NCBI GenBank assembly: GCA_009917695.1 | Contig: JAACJG010000004.1 | Span: forward strand, 1-64,000 | Length of the DNA stretch: 64,000 bases | DNA from: Candidatus Rifleibacterium amylolyticum | GTDB taxonomy: Bacteria > Muiribacteriota > Ozemobacteria > Ozemobacterales > Ozemobacteraceae | Direction of reading: 5' to 3' | Shown: positions 52,535 through 62,364 of the stretch, one piece after another | Position numbering within the stretch: the stretch's first letter is position 1 | How the letters are laid out: each line of letters begins with the position of its first letter | The notes under the pieces: generated by a model | Database searches by the model: none | What the model was told of the DNA's origin: nothing | What the model saw: only the letters and a program-made list of their open reading frames with translations | Program-made: the position numbers and the translations under genes

Positions 52535-52999
52535 ATGACTCAGACAAATGAACGGACGTTTCTCTTAATCAAACCTGATGCAGTACAACGTGGATTTATC
52601 GGTAAAATAATCACCCGGATCGAAGAAAAAGGTCTCAAAATTGCGGCCCTCAAAATGATCCAGGTAACACCAGAACAGGCGGCCCGGCAATATGCATGCC
52701 ACAAGGGTCGCCCTTTTTATGACTCGCTGGTAAGTTTTATCTGTTCCTCCCCCAGCGTTGCCATGGTGGTTGAAGGCCGTAACGCTATCGCGTTATGCCG
52801 AAAGCTGATGGGCGCAACCGATCCGGCTGAATCGCAGCCAGGCACCATTCGCGGCGACTTTTCGCTTGACGTCAAGCACAATCTCATTCATGGCTCAGAC
52901 AGCCCCGAAAGCTTTGCGCATGAGTGTCCCGTATATTTTGGCGCCGACGAGATTATAAATTATCATCTTGATCTCGAACGCTGGATATACTACTCTTAA
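52535..52999 (+). CDS. ndk: Nucleoside diphosphate kinase
   Basis: A 154-residue Ndk. It opens ERTFLLIKPDAVQRGFIGKII and has the active-site NLIHGSDSPESFAHE with His119 as the phosphorylated residue, and GTIRGDFSLDVKHN before it. It balances nucleoside triphosphate pools using ATP. Length is normal for bacteria. A terminator follows, so it is the last gene of the transcript begun by the PTS IIA-like gene. Confidence 0.96.
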   Translation: MTQTNERTFLLIKPDAVQRGFIGKIITRIEEKGLKIAALKMIQVTPEQAARQYACHKGRPFYDSLVSFICSSPSVAMVVEGRNAIALCRKLMGATDPAESQPGTIRGDFSLDVKHNLIHGSDSPESFAHECPVYFGADEIINYHLDLERWIYYS

Positions 53000-53023
53000 T
53001 CTCCCGTTAACGCTGAGAAAAGA

Positions 53024-53050
53024 CCCCGGAACCCAGCTTCCGGGGATTTT
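53024..53050 (+). terminator. Terminator after ndk
   Basis: CCCCGGAA (53024-53031) pairs with TTCCGGGG (53038-53045), followed by ATTTTC. Confidence 0.88.
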
Positions 53051-53082
53051 CATGACAAACTACAGAGAGCAGGTATCCTGTT

Positions 53083-54717
53083 TTGACCGACGAACAGAGT
53101 AAAGTCCCGTCAGCAATTTATCGGCGGGTATTTGTGGTGGTTGCCGCCCTTTCGGTCATGTCTCTGACATTTGCTGCTTTTATCTACCATTCACAATCTT
53201 TTGCCGAAAAAACTGTAGACTGGTATATCAACCGGCACGCTGGTGACCCCGGTATAAAAATTGAACTCGAAGGCTTCTCCGGCAGCCTGGCTGATGGCTT
53301 CAAATTTTCCCACCTGACAGTCAGAAGGCTCAAACCGCCGATGCAGCTGCAGATTTATGATGCAAGTGCTCAGACCGATTTCTCAAAAATTCTGACAGGT
53401 GGAAAGATACGTCTGACCGCCAGCCTTTCCCGGGTCGATCTTGTTGGCATGAGCACCTGCCCGATCGCCTCGTCTTCTGTTCCAGATTATCATGCCTTTG
53501 CCTGTTTTGCCGGCCTGCCGGCCAACGTCGAGATTGCGAGCTTCACGGTTGGTTATACGGCAATCAAACCATTTCATGATTTTCCCTTTCAGGTCGAAAT
53601 AGGCAGCTTTACTCTGCATAGCGCTGACGCTTCCGGCAGTTCTCCACTCCAGGCCGATTTTACGGCGCAGCTCCGAGAAAAGCCGGTGGGGCGAGGAGTG
53701 TTCAACGGGTCGCTGCAGCAACGCGCGCGAAAGCTCGAGGGCAGCCTGGATTTGCAGATATTCGGTCAGACTGTTTCCACCGAACTCGCACTGGTTGAAA
53801 GGCGCGGCTGTCCCGAAATCAGTGGCTATATCTCATCTACCACCCTCGATATTTCAAAAATTTCGCATTGGCTGATTCCGCTCTGGCAGGATGCTTTTCC
53901 ATTCGGCTTCGATGGCAGCATTGACTGCAACGGCTCGTGGCTGTTCAACAGCGAAGTTGGTTTTCTTGGCAATCTGTCGGGCAGGTGCCACAACCTGCGC
54001 ATGGTAGCTCAGGGCCTTTTTATAACCCTTTTCGAGCTCAATGGCAGCTGGAAGATTTTTGACGGCAGTTTCAGCTTCAACGACGAAGGCAGCCGATTTT
54101 TCGGGTTTCCCGCCGCATTGACCGGAAAAGTCGAATCGGTGTTGCAGTCGTCCCGCAGATGGGAGCTGGATTTTAATTGCCTGACAATTGATTTTGCCCG
54201 GCTTACCGAGAATTTACCCTGGGGCGTGAAGTATGGTATGGCATTGCCGCCTCTGTCGGGTGGTGCGACATTCAGTCTGCAGCTGCGCGGCTCCCGCCCC
54301 GAGATTTCGGCACGGCTCAACACTGATGATCTGTCGGCCGGCAAAAAATCTGAAAAGCGCAATGTTACAGGTGCGATAACCTATTATCTCGGTGCTGAAG
54401 GGCCAGGAAATCTGGGCCTGGATATGCAATGCCGCAGCGAATATTCTCCACCCCCAATTTTTTCACGCTTCAAAAATGGTGGCGGCCGGCTTAATAACAC
54501 ACTCAGCGGCTGGCAAGGCCCGTTCCTCTGGCAATATAACCTTCAGGGCAGCGATTCGGCGAATCTTTCCTTTGCCGGCTATCTGAAAGCAGGTGACAGA
54601 AGCCTCGAAACCAATGGGCGCTGGCACGACGGCATGGGCACTATTCATACGATTCTTGATCAGACTGTTTTTGTCGCCGGCAATATTCCGGTGCTCGATC
54701 TCATTCTGGCTAAATGA
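53083..54717 (+). CDS. AsmA/TamB-like membrane-anchored protein
   Basis: A 544-residue protein starting at a TTG. One N-terminal helix (about residues 16-38; VFVVVAALSVMSLTFAAFIY) anchors a long, strand-rich domain in the periplasm. The segment IKIELEGFSGSLADGFKFSHLTVRRLKPPMQLQI is the usual opening of AsmA-type repeats, which form a hydrophobic groove for lipid transport between membranes. Amphipathic strands continue to the end (SLDLQIFGQTVSTELALVER; TAQLREKPVGRGVFNGSL). It is shorter than TamB and close to AsmA in size. The call is by architecture, not by a specific motif. It converges with the SLH-like gene. Confidence 0.7.
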   Translation: MTDEQSKVPSAIYRRVFVVVAALSVMSLTFAAFIYHSQSFAEKTVDWYINRHAGDPGIKIELEGFSGSLADGFKFSHLTVRRLKPPMQLQIYDASAQTDFSKILTGGKIRLTASLSRVDLVGMSTCPIASSSVPDYHAFACFAGLPANVEIASFTVGYTAIKPFHDFPFQVEIGSFTLHSADASGSSPLQADFTAQLREKPVGRGVFNGSLQQRARKLEGSLDLQIFGQTVSTELALVERRGCPEISGYISSTTLDISKISHWLIPLWQDAFPFGFDGSIDCNGSWLFNSEVGFLGNLSGRCHNLRMVAQGLFITLFELNGSWKIFDGSFSFNDEGSRFFGFPAALTGKVESVLQSSRRWELDFNCLTIDFARLTENLPWGVKYGMALPPLSGGATFSLQLRGSRPEISARLNTDDLSAGKKSEKRNVTGAITYYLGAEGPGNLGLDMQCRSEYSPPPIFSRFKNGGGRLNNTLSGWQGPFLWQYNLQGSDSANLSFAGYLKAGDRSLETNGRWHDGMGTIHTILDQTVFVAGNIPVLDLILAK

Positions 54718-54770
54718 AACAACCGCCACCAGCGGTGTGCCGGCAGCGGTTGACCCTGTTCTTTTATCGA

Positions 54771-57143
54771 TCAGGCGCCGTTGAGCTTGTTCACCTTTGC
54801 TTCGATCTGCTGCAGGTTTACGCCCTGCTGCTGTAGAAAGCTCTCGAACCAGATCGTATTTACATTGTATGACTTCAGCTCGCTTCTGAATTCGATTACC
54901 AGCTTTTCCAGTTCGACCATGTCGGCAATACGCAGTCTCGGTTTGCTGGGTGCATGCTGCATTGATTTGAGATTGCTCAGGGCATTGTTTATTGCACTGG
55001 CAAACTCATATCTGGTGACGCTGTCAGTGTAGACGAAGGGGAAAGCATTGAGAATGCCTTTGTTGGAAATGTGACGCATAGATTTGAATGACCAGTGCTT
55101 GGATGGCACGAAGGTGAATGAACTGCTGCTGCTCATTGTCCTTTGTGCGCCGCTGATGTTCTGGCCAGGGTTGCGCTTGATCTTGCTGTCAACCAGAGGA
55201 ATGAAAAACGCTGCATCAGCTTCTGCCGTGCGGGTTGATGGCAGATACTGCTTCTGTCTGGCATTTTCGACGGTTGCGAATTCCCAGGTAAAACGCTGGG
55301 CGAGAGGCTCACCCATTCTGCTCATGATCTTGTCACTGACGATAACTTTGTAATCAGTTTTGGGATCGAGCGGCGATGAGGGTTCAAATATGGCGCGATT
55401 GTTCTGGCGGTCGTAGGTGACCTTGCCGTCGACGCGCACCTGGTTGCCGAAAATAGAGATGTTGATGTTGTTTACCGTTTTAGGGTCAGCCGGCTCAGAA
55501 AAATGAACCGCTATTTTGGCGCGGCGTGAGACGTTGTCAGAGTTGGCGCCGGGATAAATCGAAGTTACCTTGAAAGCCCTGAGATTGCCGGCAGTGTCTA
55601 CCTGAGCCTGTGATCTCGTTCTTACCGTGCGATCGGCCGGAGCCTGGGCTGAGGTGTAACTGATGGCCTGATTACGGGGCTGGTTGTTTGCGATCATCTT
55701 TCTCTGCGGAGCCTGTGCGGTCCGCTGCGCATTCAATTGTGCCTCGTTGTAAGCTTCGGCGGCATTGTAGCCGTCTTGTTCAAAGTCATTGCCGAAAGTT
55801 TCGAGTTCGGCGGCTTCGCGGGCGGGAGCCCGCATAACCGGCGCGGCCTGAGCGCTCATTGCCGGTGTCTGGGGTGCTGCAACCGGTGAAGCAGTAGAGA
55901 ACATAGAGTTGATACCGCTTCTGATTGGCTGGCCATTACTGTCGGTGATGCCCTGGGTGACCACGACGCGATAGTTTTTATTGCTGTCGAGCAGGCCGAC
56001 CGGAGTGAGCGTTGCCTGCTTATGACCCTGAAAATAATGAATTCTGGCCGGAACCGGGCCAAAGTCATCTTCGAGCCGGAAGGTGAATTCGTTGAGGGTG
56101 TCAGGCATGATTTCTTCGCTGAAAGCTATAGTTACAGGCTGAGTCAGGTTGGTAACCCGGCTGCCGTTCTGAGGAGCCAGTCCGACGATCTGAACCGGTT
56201 CGCTTACCGGCCTGGCGGCCATCTGAGGCGCCATGGGCCTTGTCGGGGCAGCCTGAGCCTGAGCGACGGGAGCGGCGGCTCTAGGTGCGTATTCCTGCGT
56301 TGCTGGAGCCGGAGTTTCTTCGATAATGTGGCGTTCTACTCGTGGCTCGTCGTTGTTGCCGGCCAGTTTGAACGGAATCAGAGTCTTCTGGCGCAGGCGG
56401 GTGCCTGAAGTCGCGGCCAGAGTCTTTTCTACGGTGATTGCATAGGCGGCATTAGCCTTAAGACTGGTTCTCGGACTGACTGTAATGGTCTTCATGTCGC
56501 GAGAAAGCTTGTAGTCAACACCTACCGGTTTGTTGTCTTCGAACAGCTGAATCGGAGCGCTTTTAAGCGAGACGATGTCGATTGGTTCCGAAAACGAAAT
56601 TTCCATCGGCATGTCGGCTCTGATGGTTCCTACGCCCATGTTGGCATTGGTCAGAACCAGATTGTTTTCCTGTGCCGGTGGCTGGTTTGAGCTGGCTGAA
56701 GAGGCAGGAAGAGGCTGCATGCTGCTGGTAGTTCCGGCAGTCTGAAATGACCAGACCTTTTCTGAAGTCCGGCCAAGTCCGTCATAATAGCTGAGCTGGG
56801 CGGTATAGGTCTGGCCCGGCTGTAAAGCCTGACCCGACTTGAACATTACCTGCCGGGCTGACGGATTGTAAAAAAGCTCACCGGTAATCGGCTCGGTGCC
56901 TTTGAACAGATTGAAATTGACCGTCTGATAGAAAGACTGGTTGACAGCCCCACCAAATTCAACGGTCAAAGGAGTTTCTGGCGAAACGCCAACGGCCATG
57001 TCGGTCGGGAAATGATTGGCTACGCTGATAGCAGCGGTTTCTGTGTTCATGCTGTTCCGGTTCAGCGCGGCAGCAAGCGGCGAACTGTGGCTGATAGCGA
57101 CGGCAATAGTGCAAAGAATCGCCGCCCGTTTCCAACGGTTCAT
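54771..57143 (-). CDS. Surface protein with SbsA-type Ig-like domains and SLH-like module
   Basis: A 790-residue secreted protein with a signal peptide (about residues 1-26). At least four Big_5/SbsA Ig-like domains are visible, each with the pattern HFPTDMAVGVSPETPLTVEFGGAV ... GQTYTAQLSYYDGLGRTSEKVWSFQT; others lie near TRADMPMEISFSEPID, GSRVTNLTQPVTIAFSEEI and GANSDNVSRRAKIAVHFSEP. An Ala/Gln-rich linker sits near 410-520. At 678-725 is an SLH-like stretch (HWSFKSMRHISNKGILNAFP and VTRYEFASAINNALSNL), then a helical tail. SLH modules bind cell-wall polymers, so it probably links the envelope to the surface. It starts behind GAGGTAA. Confidence 0.85.
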   Translation of the reverse strand: MNRWKRAAILCTIAVAISHSSPLAAALNRNSMNTETAAISVANHFPTDMAVGVSPETPLTVEFGGAVNQSFYQTVNFNLFKGTEPITGELFYNPSARQVMFKSGQALQPGQTYTAQLSYYDGLGRTSEKVWSFQTAGTTSSMQPLPASSASSNQPPAQENNLVLTNANMGVGTIRADMPMEISFSEPIDIVSLKSAPIQLFEDNKPVGVDYKLSRDMKTITVSPRTSLKANAAYAITVEKTLAATSGTRLRQKTLIPFKLAGNNDEPRVERHIIEETPAPATQEYAPRAAAPVAQAQAAPTRPMAPQMAARPVSEPVQIVGLAPQNGSRVTNLTQPVTIAFSEEIMPDTLNEFTFRLEDDFGPVPARIHYFQGHKQATLTPVGLLDSNKNYRVVVTQGITDSNGQPIRSGINSMFSTASPVAAPQTPAMSAQAAPVMRAPAREAAELETFGNDFEQDGYNAAEAYNEAQLNAQRTAQAPQRKMIANNQPRNQAISYTSAQAPADRTVRTRSQAQVDTAGNLRAFKVTSIYPGANSDNVSRRAKIAVHFSEPADPKTVNNINISIFGNQVRVDGKVTYDRQNNRAIFEPSSPLDPKTDYKVIVSDKIMSRMGEPLAQRFTWEFATVENARQKQYLPSTRTAEADAAFFIPLVDSKIKRNPGQNISGAQRTMSSSSSFTFVPSKHWSFKSMRHISNKGILNAFPFVYTDSVTRYEFASAINNALSNLKSMQHAPSKPRLRIADMVELEKLVIEFRSELKSYNVNTIWFESFLQQQGVNLQQIEAKVNKLNGA

Positions 57144-57321
57144 AAATTACCTCCTCAAGCTAATGCTCTTCAGGTAACTAATCGGCTGTCTGGCAGTTTA
57201 ACTTTAAGCAAAATTTTTATGCTGTATTCATAGTGAGCACAATTGAGTCTGATATTTAACTTTCATATCATTTTCGTCTGTCTGCTATGAAATTTTTTTC
57301 ACAAAGTTGTGATCGCTACGG

Positions 57322-57350
57322 TTGAAAATTCGGCGCGATCGTGTTAAATC
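57322..57350 (+). promoter_or_regulatory. Promoter of the V-ATPase operon
   Basis: TTGAAA (57322-57327), a 17-base spacer and TAAATC (57345-57350), about 50 bases before the subunit E start codon. The rest of 57144-57402 holds no gene. Confidence 0.65.
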
Positions 57351-57402
57351 TATGCAATTAAAATTCAGCGTACACCTTTTAGCTGAGTCCAAGGAGATAA
57401 TT

Positions 57403-57990
57403 ATGGGAATGGATGTTGCAACCTTTGCCAAACAGCTCAGAGAAGACGGAATCGAAGCCGCCAAGGCTGAAGCCGCCAAAATTCTGGCTGATGCCCGCAA
57501 AGAGGCCGAAAAAATTGTCAGCGCCGCTCAGACTGACGCTGTCAAACTCGAAAAAGAGGCCAAACACAGAATTCAACAGGAAAAAGTTCGCTCTGAGGAC
57601 GAAATGAAGCTGGTCGCCCGCGACCTGGTCAACAGTTTCCGCAAAAACATCGAAGCGGTTGGCGCGCGTCTGCTCAAAGACAAAGTCGCCGAGGGCCTTA
57701 ACGAAAAAGAAGTCATCAAGACCGCCATCGTTGAAATGCTCAAAGTCCAGTCAGACAAGAAAGACTGGGAAGTCTCTCTTGGCGCTAAAATTGCCAAACC
57801 TCTTGCCGACGTTGTCATGGCACAGTTCAAAGAGAAGGGTGCCGTTGCCAAACTCGGTCAGGAACTCAACAAAGCCGGTTTCGAGATGCGTTCTGGCGGT
57901 GGCAGCGAAGTATTTGAGCTGACTGACGAATCAGTAACCGAAACCTTTAAAAAGCTGCTTTCACCCGAGCTCAAGAAGCTGCTGGCTTAA
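57403..57990 (+). CDS. atpE: V-type ATPase subunit E
   Basis: A 195-residue protein. The ATG at 57403 follows AAGGAG; the in-frame extension to 57322 would start inside the promoter. The N-terminal half is a long charged helix (EAAKAEAAKILADARKEAEKIVSAAQTDAVKLEKEAKHRI), forming the peripheral stalk with its partner. The C-terminal half binds the A3B3 head (FEMRSGGGSEVFELTDESVTETFKKLL). It is the first gene of the operon and the order E-DUF2764-A-B-D-I matches spirochaetes and chlamydiae. Confidence 0.9.
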   Translation: MGMDVATFAKQLREDGIEAAKAEAAKILADARKEAEKIVSAAQTDAVKLEKEAKHRIQQEKVRSEDEMKLVARDLVNSFRKNIEAVGARLLKDKVAEGLNEKEVIKTAIVEMLKVQSDKKDWEVSLGAKIAKPLADVVMAQFKEKGAVAKLGQELNKAGFEMRSGGGSEVFELTDESVTETFKKLLSPELKKLLA

Positions 57991-58005
57991 TCAAGGCGAA
58001 TAACA

Positions 58006-58719
58006 GTGTCAGATAATCTTTTTTACCTGTTGACGCTTTTGCCGTCGCTGCCGAATCTCGGTGAACCCCTGACCCCGGAAGACGCTATGGCGAAAATTCG
58101 CGAAGAAAGCGATGCCGGCCTGCTGCTGCTTGCCGACCTGCTCGACGTCGAAAACGAGATCGACAAGTGCGCATTGCATTATTACGTGCAGGGCAGCCGC
58201 GAATATACTGCCAGTCTTTCCGAGCGCCTGCCCGACAGCTTTCACGAGCTGTTTGCCAGTTATCATCATCGCGATGAAGCTGACTGGCTGACTGCCATTT
58301 ATGCCGCATGGTTCGAACTGCTGCTCGAAGTTGGCGATATCACCGGCTCGGGTCTGCTCAAAGAGTGGGCAAAATGGGAATACGCTTTGCGCACCCGCCT
58401 GCGTATCGAGCGCCTGCGTGCCGCCGGCCGACTTCCCGCCGATGTCGATGCCATCGTTCCTGAATTCATGAAAGAGCTCTCTGACCTGCCCGATCAGCAC
58501 CAGCTGGTCGAAGCTGCCAGAGCCTCAACCGAGCCGATGAAGGCCGAGAAAATGCTCGACCAGGCTCGCATAGACTATCTGCGCCGGGCTGTCGCCCAGT
58601 TCTCTTTTTCAGTGGATGAACTGGTCGCTTACATGCTCGAATTGCGCATTCATCAGCGTTATGCACGCTTAAGCCCCGAAAAAGGGCGCAAACTTCTCGA
58701 GGAGGTTACCAGGCTGTGA
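58006..58719 (+). CDS. DUF2764 V-ATPase operon protein (possible subunit C counterpart)
   Basis: A 237-residue protein starting at a GTG. It opens NLFYLLTLLPSLPNLGEPL, then is mostly helical, with EWAKWEYALRTRLRIERLRAAGRL and LDQARIDYLRRAVAQFSFSVDELVAYMLELRI. DUF2764 genes occur between subunits E and A in V-ATPase operons of spirochaetes, chlamydiae and Bacteroidetes and are thought to take the place of subunit C at the central stalk. It overlaps the next gene by four bases. Confidence 0.85.
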   Translation: MSDNLFYLLTLLPSLPNLGEPLTPEDAMAKIREESDAGLLLLADLLDVENEIDKCALHYYVQGSREYTASLSERLPDSFHELFASYHHRDEADWLTAIYAAWFELLLEVGDITGSGLLKEWAKWEYALRTRLRIERLRAAGRLPADVDAIVPEFMKELSDLPDQHQLVEAARASTEPMKAEKMLDQARIDYLRRAVAQFSFSVDELVAYMLELRIHQRYARLSPEKGRKLLEEVTRL

Positions 58720-60452
58720 GTACAACCGGTCGAATAGTTACTGTTTACGGCAATATGGTTACTGCTGAATTTGAAGGCTCGGTTCGACAGAATGCGGTTG
58801 CTTACTGTCAGCGTTCTGACGGAGTCAGACTCATGTCGGAAATCATTCGCGTGCGCGGAAAACGTGCAGACATGCAGGTTTTTGAGCTTACCCGCGGGCT
58901 GAAGGTAGGAGATCTGGTCGATATTACCGACGAACTGCTCTCGGTAGAACTGGGGCCTGGCCTGATCGGCATGGTTTATGACGGTCTGCAGAACCCGCTT
59001 CCGGAAATGGCCGAGCAGATCGGCAAATTTCTCGAACCTGGTCATTACCTCAAGGCTCTCGACCGCAAAAAAGAATGGGAATTCACCCCTTCTGCCAGCG
59101 CTGGCGACACAGTAAGTGCCGCTGAGAATCTCGGCAAGGTTAAAGAGAATATTTTCGATCATTACATCATGGCGCCATTCACGCTCAGTGGCGAATGGAA
59201 AGTTAAAAAGATCGCTTCTGCCGGAAAATATAAGGTCGAAGACGAGATCGCCGTCCTCGAAAAAGATGGCGAGACGCTTTCGGTCAACATGATACAGCGC
59301 TGGCCGGTGCGTCTGCCGCTGGGCATCTACAACGAGCGCCTGCTGCCGACTGAGCCGATGATCACCAAACAGCGCATCATCGATACTTTCTTCCCGGTCA
59401 TGCTGGGTGGAACCTACTGTATTCCCGGCCCGTTCGGCGCTGGCAAAACGGTTCTGCAGCAGATCACCAGCCGCCACGCCGAAATCGACCTGGTTATCGT
59501 CGCTGCCTGCGGTGAACGCGCCGGCGAAGTCGTCGAAACTCTCCGCGAATTTCCGCATCTCAAAGACCCGCGCACCGGTAAGACCCTGATCGAACGCACG
59601 ATCATCATCTGCAACACTTCGAGTATGCCGGTTGCCGCTCGCGAATCATCGGTTTATACTGCTGTTACCCTCGGCGAATATTACCGCCAGGTCGGCCTCA
59701 ACGTGCTGCTGCTCGCCGACTCGACCTCGCGCTGGGCACAGGCTCTGCGCGAAATGAGCGGCCGCCTCGAAGAAATTCCTGGCGAAGAAGCTTTTCCGGC
59801 TTATCTTGAAAGCTCGATCGCCCGCTTCTATGAACGCGGCGGTATCGTCGAGCTCAAAGACGGCCGCAAGTCATCATTGACCATCGGCGGCACCGTCAGC
59901 CCGGCCGGTGGTAACTTCGAAGAGCCGGTTACTCAGGGTACGCTCAAGGTTGTCGGCGCGTTTCTCGGCCTGTCCTACGCCCGTTCCTACGCCCGCCGAT
60001 TCCCGGCTATCGATCCGCTCGAATCCTGGTCAAAATACACCGGCACCATTGCCGTCGAAAAAGTAGCCTGGGCACACGCCTTTTTGCGTCGCGGCAAGAG
60101 CATCTTCGAAATGATGCAGGTTGTCGGCGAAGAAGGAACCTCGATCGACGATTTCATCGTCTATCTGAAATCAGAATTTCTCGATAACGTTTATCTGCAG
60201 CAGAACTCATTCGACGAAGTCGATGCGGCCTGCCCGACCGACCGTCAGCAGTATCTTTTCGATAAGGTCTGTGATGTGCTCAAACATGAATTCACAATTA
60301 CCGACAAGAATGTGGCCCGCGACATGTTCTTTACGCTCACCGAGCAGTTCCGCAACTGGAACTATGCGCCCTGGCAGAGCGACCGCATGAAAGAGGCCGA
60401 GGCCGCGATCAAGAAGACCCTGAGCAGCAAGGAGGCCAGCGCCAATGCGTAA
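58716..60452 (+). CDS. atpA: V-type ATPase catalytic subunit A
   Basis: A 578-residue catalytic subunit starting at a GTG that overlaps the previous stop. The P-loop is GPFGAGKT (residues 238-245), with the non-homologous insertion of A subunits before it (about 115-200). Later signatures are [60 protein letters not shown]. It hydrolyses or makes ATP, coupled to ion flow through the K ring. Which ion is used cannot be told, since subunit K lies beyond the window. The 3' end overlaps subunit B by eight bases. Confidence 0.96.
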   Translation: MSTTGRIVTVYGNMVTAEFEGSVRQNAVAYCQRSDGVRLMSEIIRVRGKRADMQVFELTRGLKVGDLVDITDELLSVELGPGLIGMVYDGLQNPLPEMAEQIGKFLEPGHYLKALDRKKEWEFTPSASAGDTVSAAENLGKVKENIFDHYIMAPFTLSGEWKVKKIASAGKYKVEDEIAVLEKDGETLSVNMIQRWPVRLPLGIYNERLLPTEPMITKQRIIDTFFPVMLGGTYCIPGPFGAGKTVLQQITSRHAEIDLVIVAACGERAGEVVETLREFPHLKDPRTGKTLIERTIIICNTSSMPVAARESSVYTAVTLGEYYRQVGLNVLLLADSTSRWAQALREMSGRLEEIPGEEAFPAYLESSIARFYERGGIVELKDGRKSSLTIGGTVSPAGGNFEEPVTQGTLKVVGAFLGLSYARSYARRFPAIDPLESWSKYTGTIAVEKVAWAHAFLRRGKSIFEMMQVVGEEGTSIDDFIVYLKSEFLDNVYLQQNSFDEVDAACPTDRQQYLFDKVCDVLKHEFTITDKNVARDMFFTLTEQFRNWNYAPWQSDRMKEAEAAIKKTLSSKEASANA

Positions 60453-61740
60453 GTATTACACCAGAATCGACAATATCGCCGGTAACGTCGCAACTCTCAA
60501 AGCAACCGGCGTAACTTACGAAGAACTTGGCGTGGTCGAAGGCTCCTGGGGCAAATCACTGGCACAGGTTATCAGAGTCAGCGACGACAACGTGGCTTTG
60601 CAGGTATTCGCCGGCACCCGCGGCGTTTCGACCGGCGATAAAGTTTCATTTCTCGGTTCGTCGATGCGCTTCAGCTTTTCTGACGACCTTTTTGGCCGCA
60701 TCTTTTCAGGTGGTGGCGAGCCACGCGATGGCCGCAGCGAACTTACCGACAACCTCATCGAAGTCGGCGGCCCGGCGGTTAACCCGGCTGTGCGTCTGAT
60801 GCCACACCGCATGATTCCGACCAATATTCCGATGATCGATGTTTTCAACACTCTCGTCGAAGGTCAGAAGCTGCCGATTTTCTCGATTCCCGGTGAACCT
60901 TATAACGAACTGCTCGCCAGAATCGCTTTGCAGGCCGAAGCCGACGTTATCATCTTTGGCGGCATGGGTCTCAAATACGACGAATACCTGTTCTTCAAGA
61001 ACAGACTCGAAGAAGGCGGCGCCATGGCGCGCTCGATCATGTTCGTTCATACCGCTTCCGACCCGGTCGTCGAATGTCTGCAGACGCCCGATATCGCTCT
61101 GACCGTTGCCGAAAAGTTTGCGGTGCAGGGCAAAAGGGTTCTTGTGCTGCTCACCGACATGACCAACTTCGCCAACGCCCTCAAAGAAATTTCGATCACC
61201 ATGGAACAGATCCCGTCTAACCGCGGTTACCCTGGCGATCTCTATTCGCAGCTTGCCTCACGTTACGAAAAAGCCGTCGTTTTCGAAGAGGGCGGCTCGA
61301 TCACGCTGATGGCGGTTACTACCATGCCGGGCGACGACGTTACTCATCCGGTTCCTGACAATACCGGTTACATCACCGAAGGTCAGTTCTATCTCAAGAA
61401 CGGCGTTATCGACCCCTTCGGCTCACTGTCGCGACTCAAACAGCAGGTTAATGCCAAGACCCGCGATGACCACCGTGCCATCATGGACGGCTGCATTCAG
61501 CTCTACGCCAAATGTCGCGAAACCCGCGAAAAGCGCGCCATGGGCTTTGAAATGTCAGACTGGGATCAGAAGCTTCTCAAATACGGCGACAGCTTCGAAA
61601 AGAAGATCATGAGCTTCTCCGCTAACGTAAGCCTGTTCGATGCCCTGCAGCAGTGCTGGGAAATCCTGGCCGAACACTTTGAGCCGCGCGAAACCGGTAT
61701 CAGATCGAGTCTTTGCGACCAGTTCTGGCCGCAGAAGTAA
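60445..61740 (+). CDS. atpB: V-type ATPase subunit B
   Basis: A 431-residue non-catalytic head subunit. It begins [28 protein letters not shown], lacks a true P-loop (it has [17 protein letters not shown] at that place), and carries [45 protein letters not shown], the B signature. It binds nucleotide at the non-catalytic sites between A subunits. Its length is normal for bacterial V-ATPases. Confidence 0.96.
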   Translation: MRKYYTRIDNIAGNVATLKATGVTYEELGVVEGSWGKSLAQVIRVSDDNVALQVFAGTRGVSTGDKVSFLGSSMRFSFSDDLFGRIFSGGGEPRDGRSELTDNLIEVGGPAVNPAVRLMPHRMIPTNIPMIDVFNTLVEGQKLPIFSIPGEPYNELLARIALQAEADVIIFGGMGLKYDEYLFFKNRLEEGGAMARSIMFVHTASDPVVECLQTPDIALTVAEKFAVQGKRVLVLLTDMTNFANALKEISITMEQIPSNRGYPGDLYSQLASRYEKAVVFEEGGSITLMAVTTMPGDDVTHPVPDNTGYITEGQFYLKNGVIDPFGSLSRLKQQVNAKTRDDHRAIMDGCIQLYAKCRETREKRAMGFEMSDWDQKLLKYGDSFEKKIMSFSANVSLFDALQQCWEILAEHFEPRETGIRSSLCDQFWPQK

Positions 61741-61752
61741 CGGTGAGATAAA

Positions 61753-62352
61753 ATGGCTGACAAAATCAAAAAAACCCGGCCGGAACTGCTTAAACAGCGG
61801 CGACAACTCGCCATGTTCAACCGTTTCCTGCCGACGCTGGTGCTCAAAAAGCAGCAGATCCAGTCAGAGATTCTCAAGGTGCGCGCGCAGCGCATAAAAC
61901 TTGATGAACAGATGCAGGCGCTCGTCGCCCGCAGTGATGACTGGGCCGCATTGTTTTCCGAGTCACTGCCCGGACCGATTACCAGACTGGTCAAGGTTAA
62001 GGGCATCGAGCGCGGTATTAAAAATGTCGCCGGTATCAAGCTGCCGGTCGTCGCCAATGTCGAATACGAAGTCAGTGACTACAGCCGTCTCAGTACGCCA
62101 CTCTGGGTCGATGCCGGACTCGAATTTCTCAAACAACTTCTCGAACTGCGCGAACAGATGAAAGTGCTCTATGAGCAGGAAGCCGTGCTGCAGAAAGAAC
62201 TGCGCAAGGTTACGCAGCGCGTGAACCTGTTCGAAAAGGTCATGATTCCTCAGTCAAAAGAGAATATCAGACTTATTCGCATTTCTCTGGCCGAAGAACA
62301 GACGTCTGCCGTTGGCCGCTCGAAGATCGCCAAAGGCAAGTCAGCAGGATAA
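61753..62352 (+). CDS. atpD: V-type ATPase subunit D
   Basis: A 199-residue central-shaft subunit. It is helical throughout: KKTRPELLKQRRQLAMFNRFLPTLVLKKQQIQSEI at the N-terminus and LRKVTQRVNLFEKVMIPQSKENIRLIRISLAEEQTSAV at the C-terminus, the two long helices that form the rotor coiled coil. It lies twelve bases after subunit B. No separate subunit F gene is seen in this operon, as in the spirochaete arrangement. Confidence 0.93.
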   Translation: MADKIKKTRPELLKQRRQLAMFNRFLPTLVLKKQQIQSEILKVRAQRIKLDEQMQALVARSDDWAALFSESLPGPITRLVKVKGIERGIKNVAGIKLPVVANVEYEVSDYSRLSTPLWVDAGLEFLKQLLELREQMKVLYEQEAVLQKELRKVTQRVNLFEKVMIPQSKENIRLIRISLAEEQTSAVGRSKIAKGKSAG

Positions 62353-62364
62353 GGAGCAACAGCA

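Noticed and set aside
54720-54751. Hairpin AACCGC...GCGGTT between converging genes as terminator
   Set aside because: Stem is short with a large loop and no clear T-run; left out of the features as too weak.
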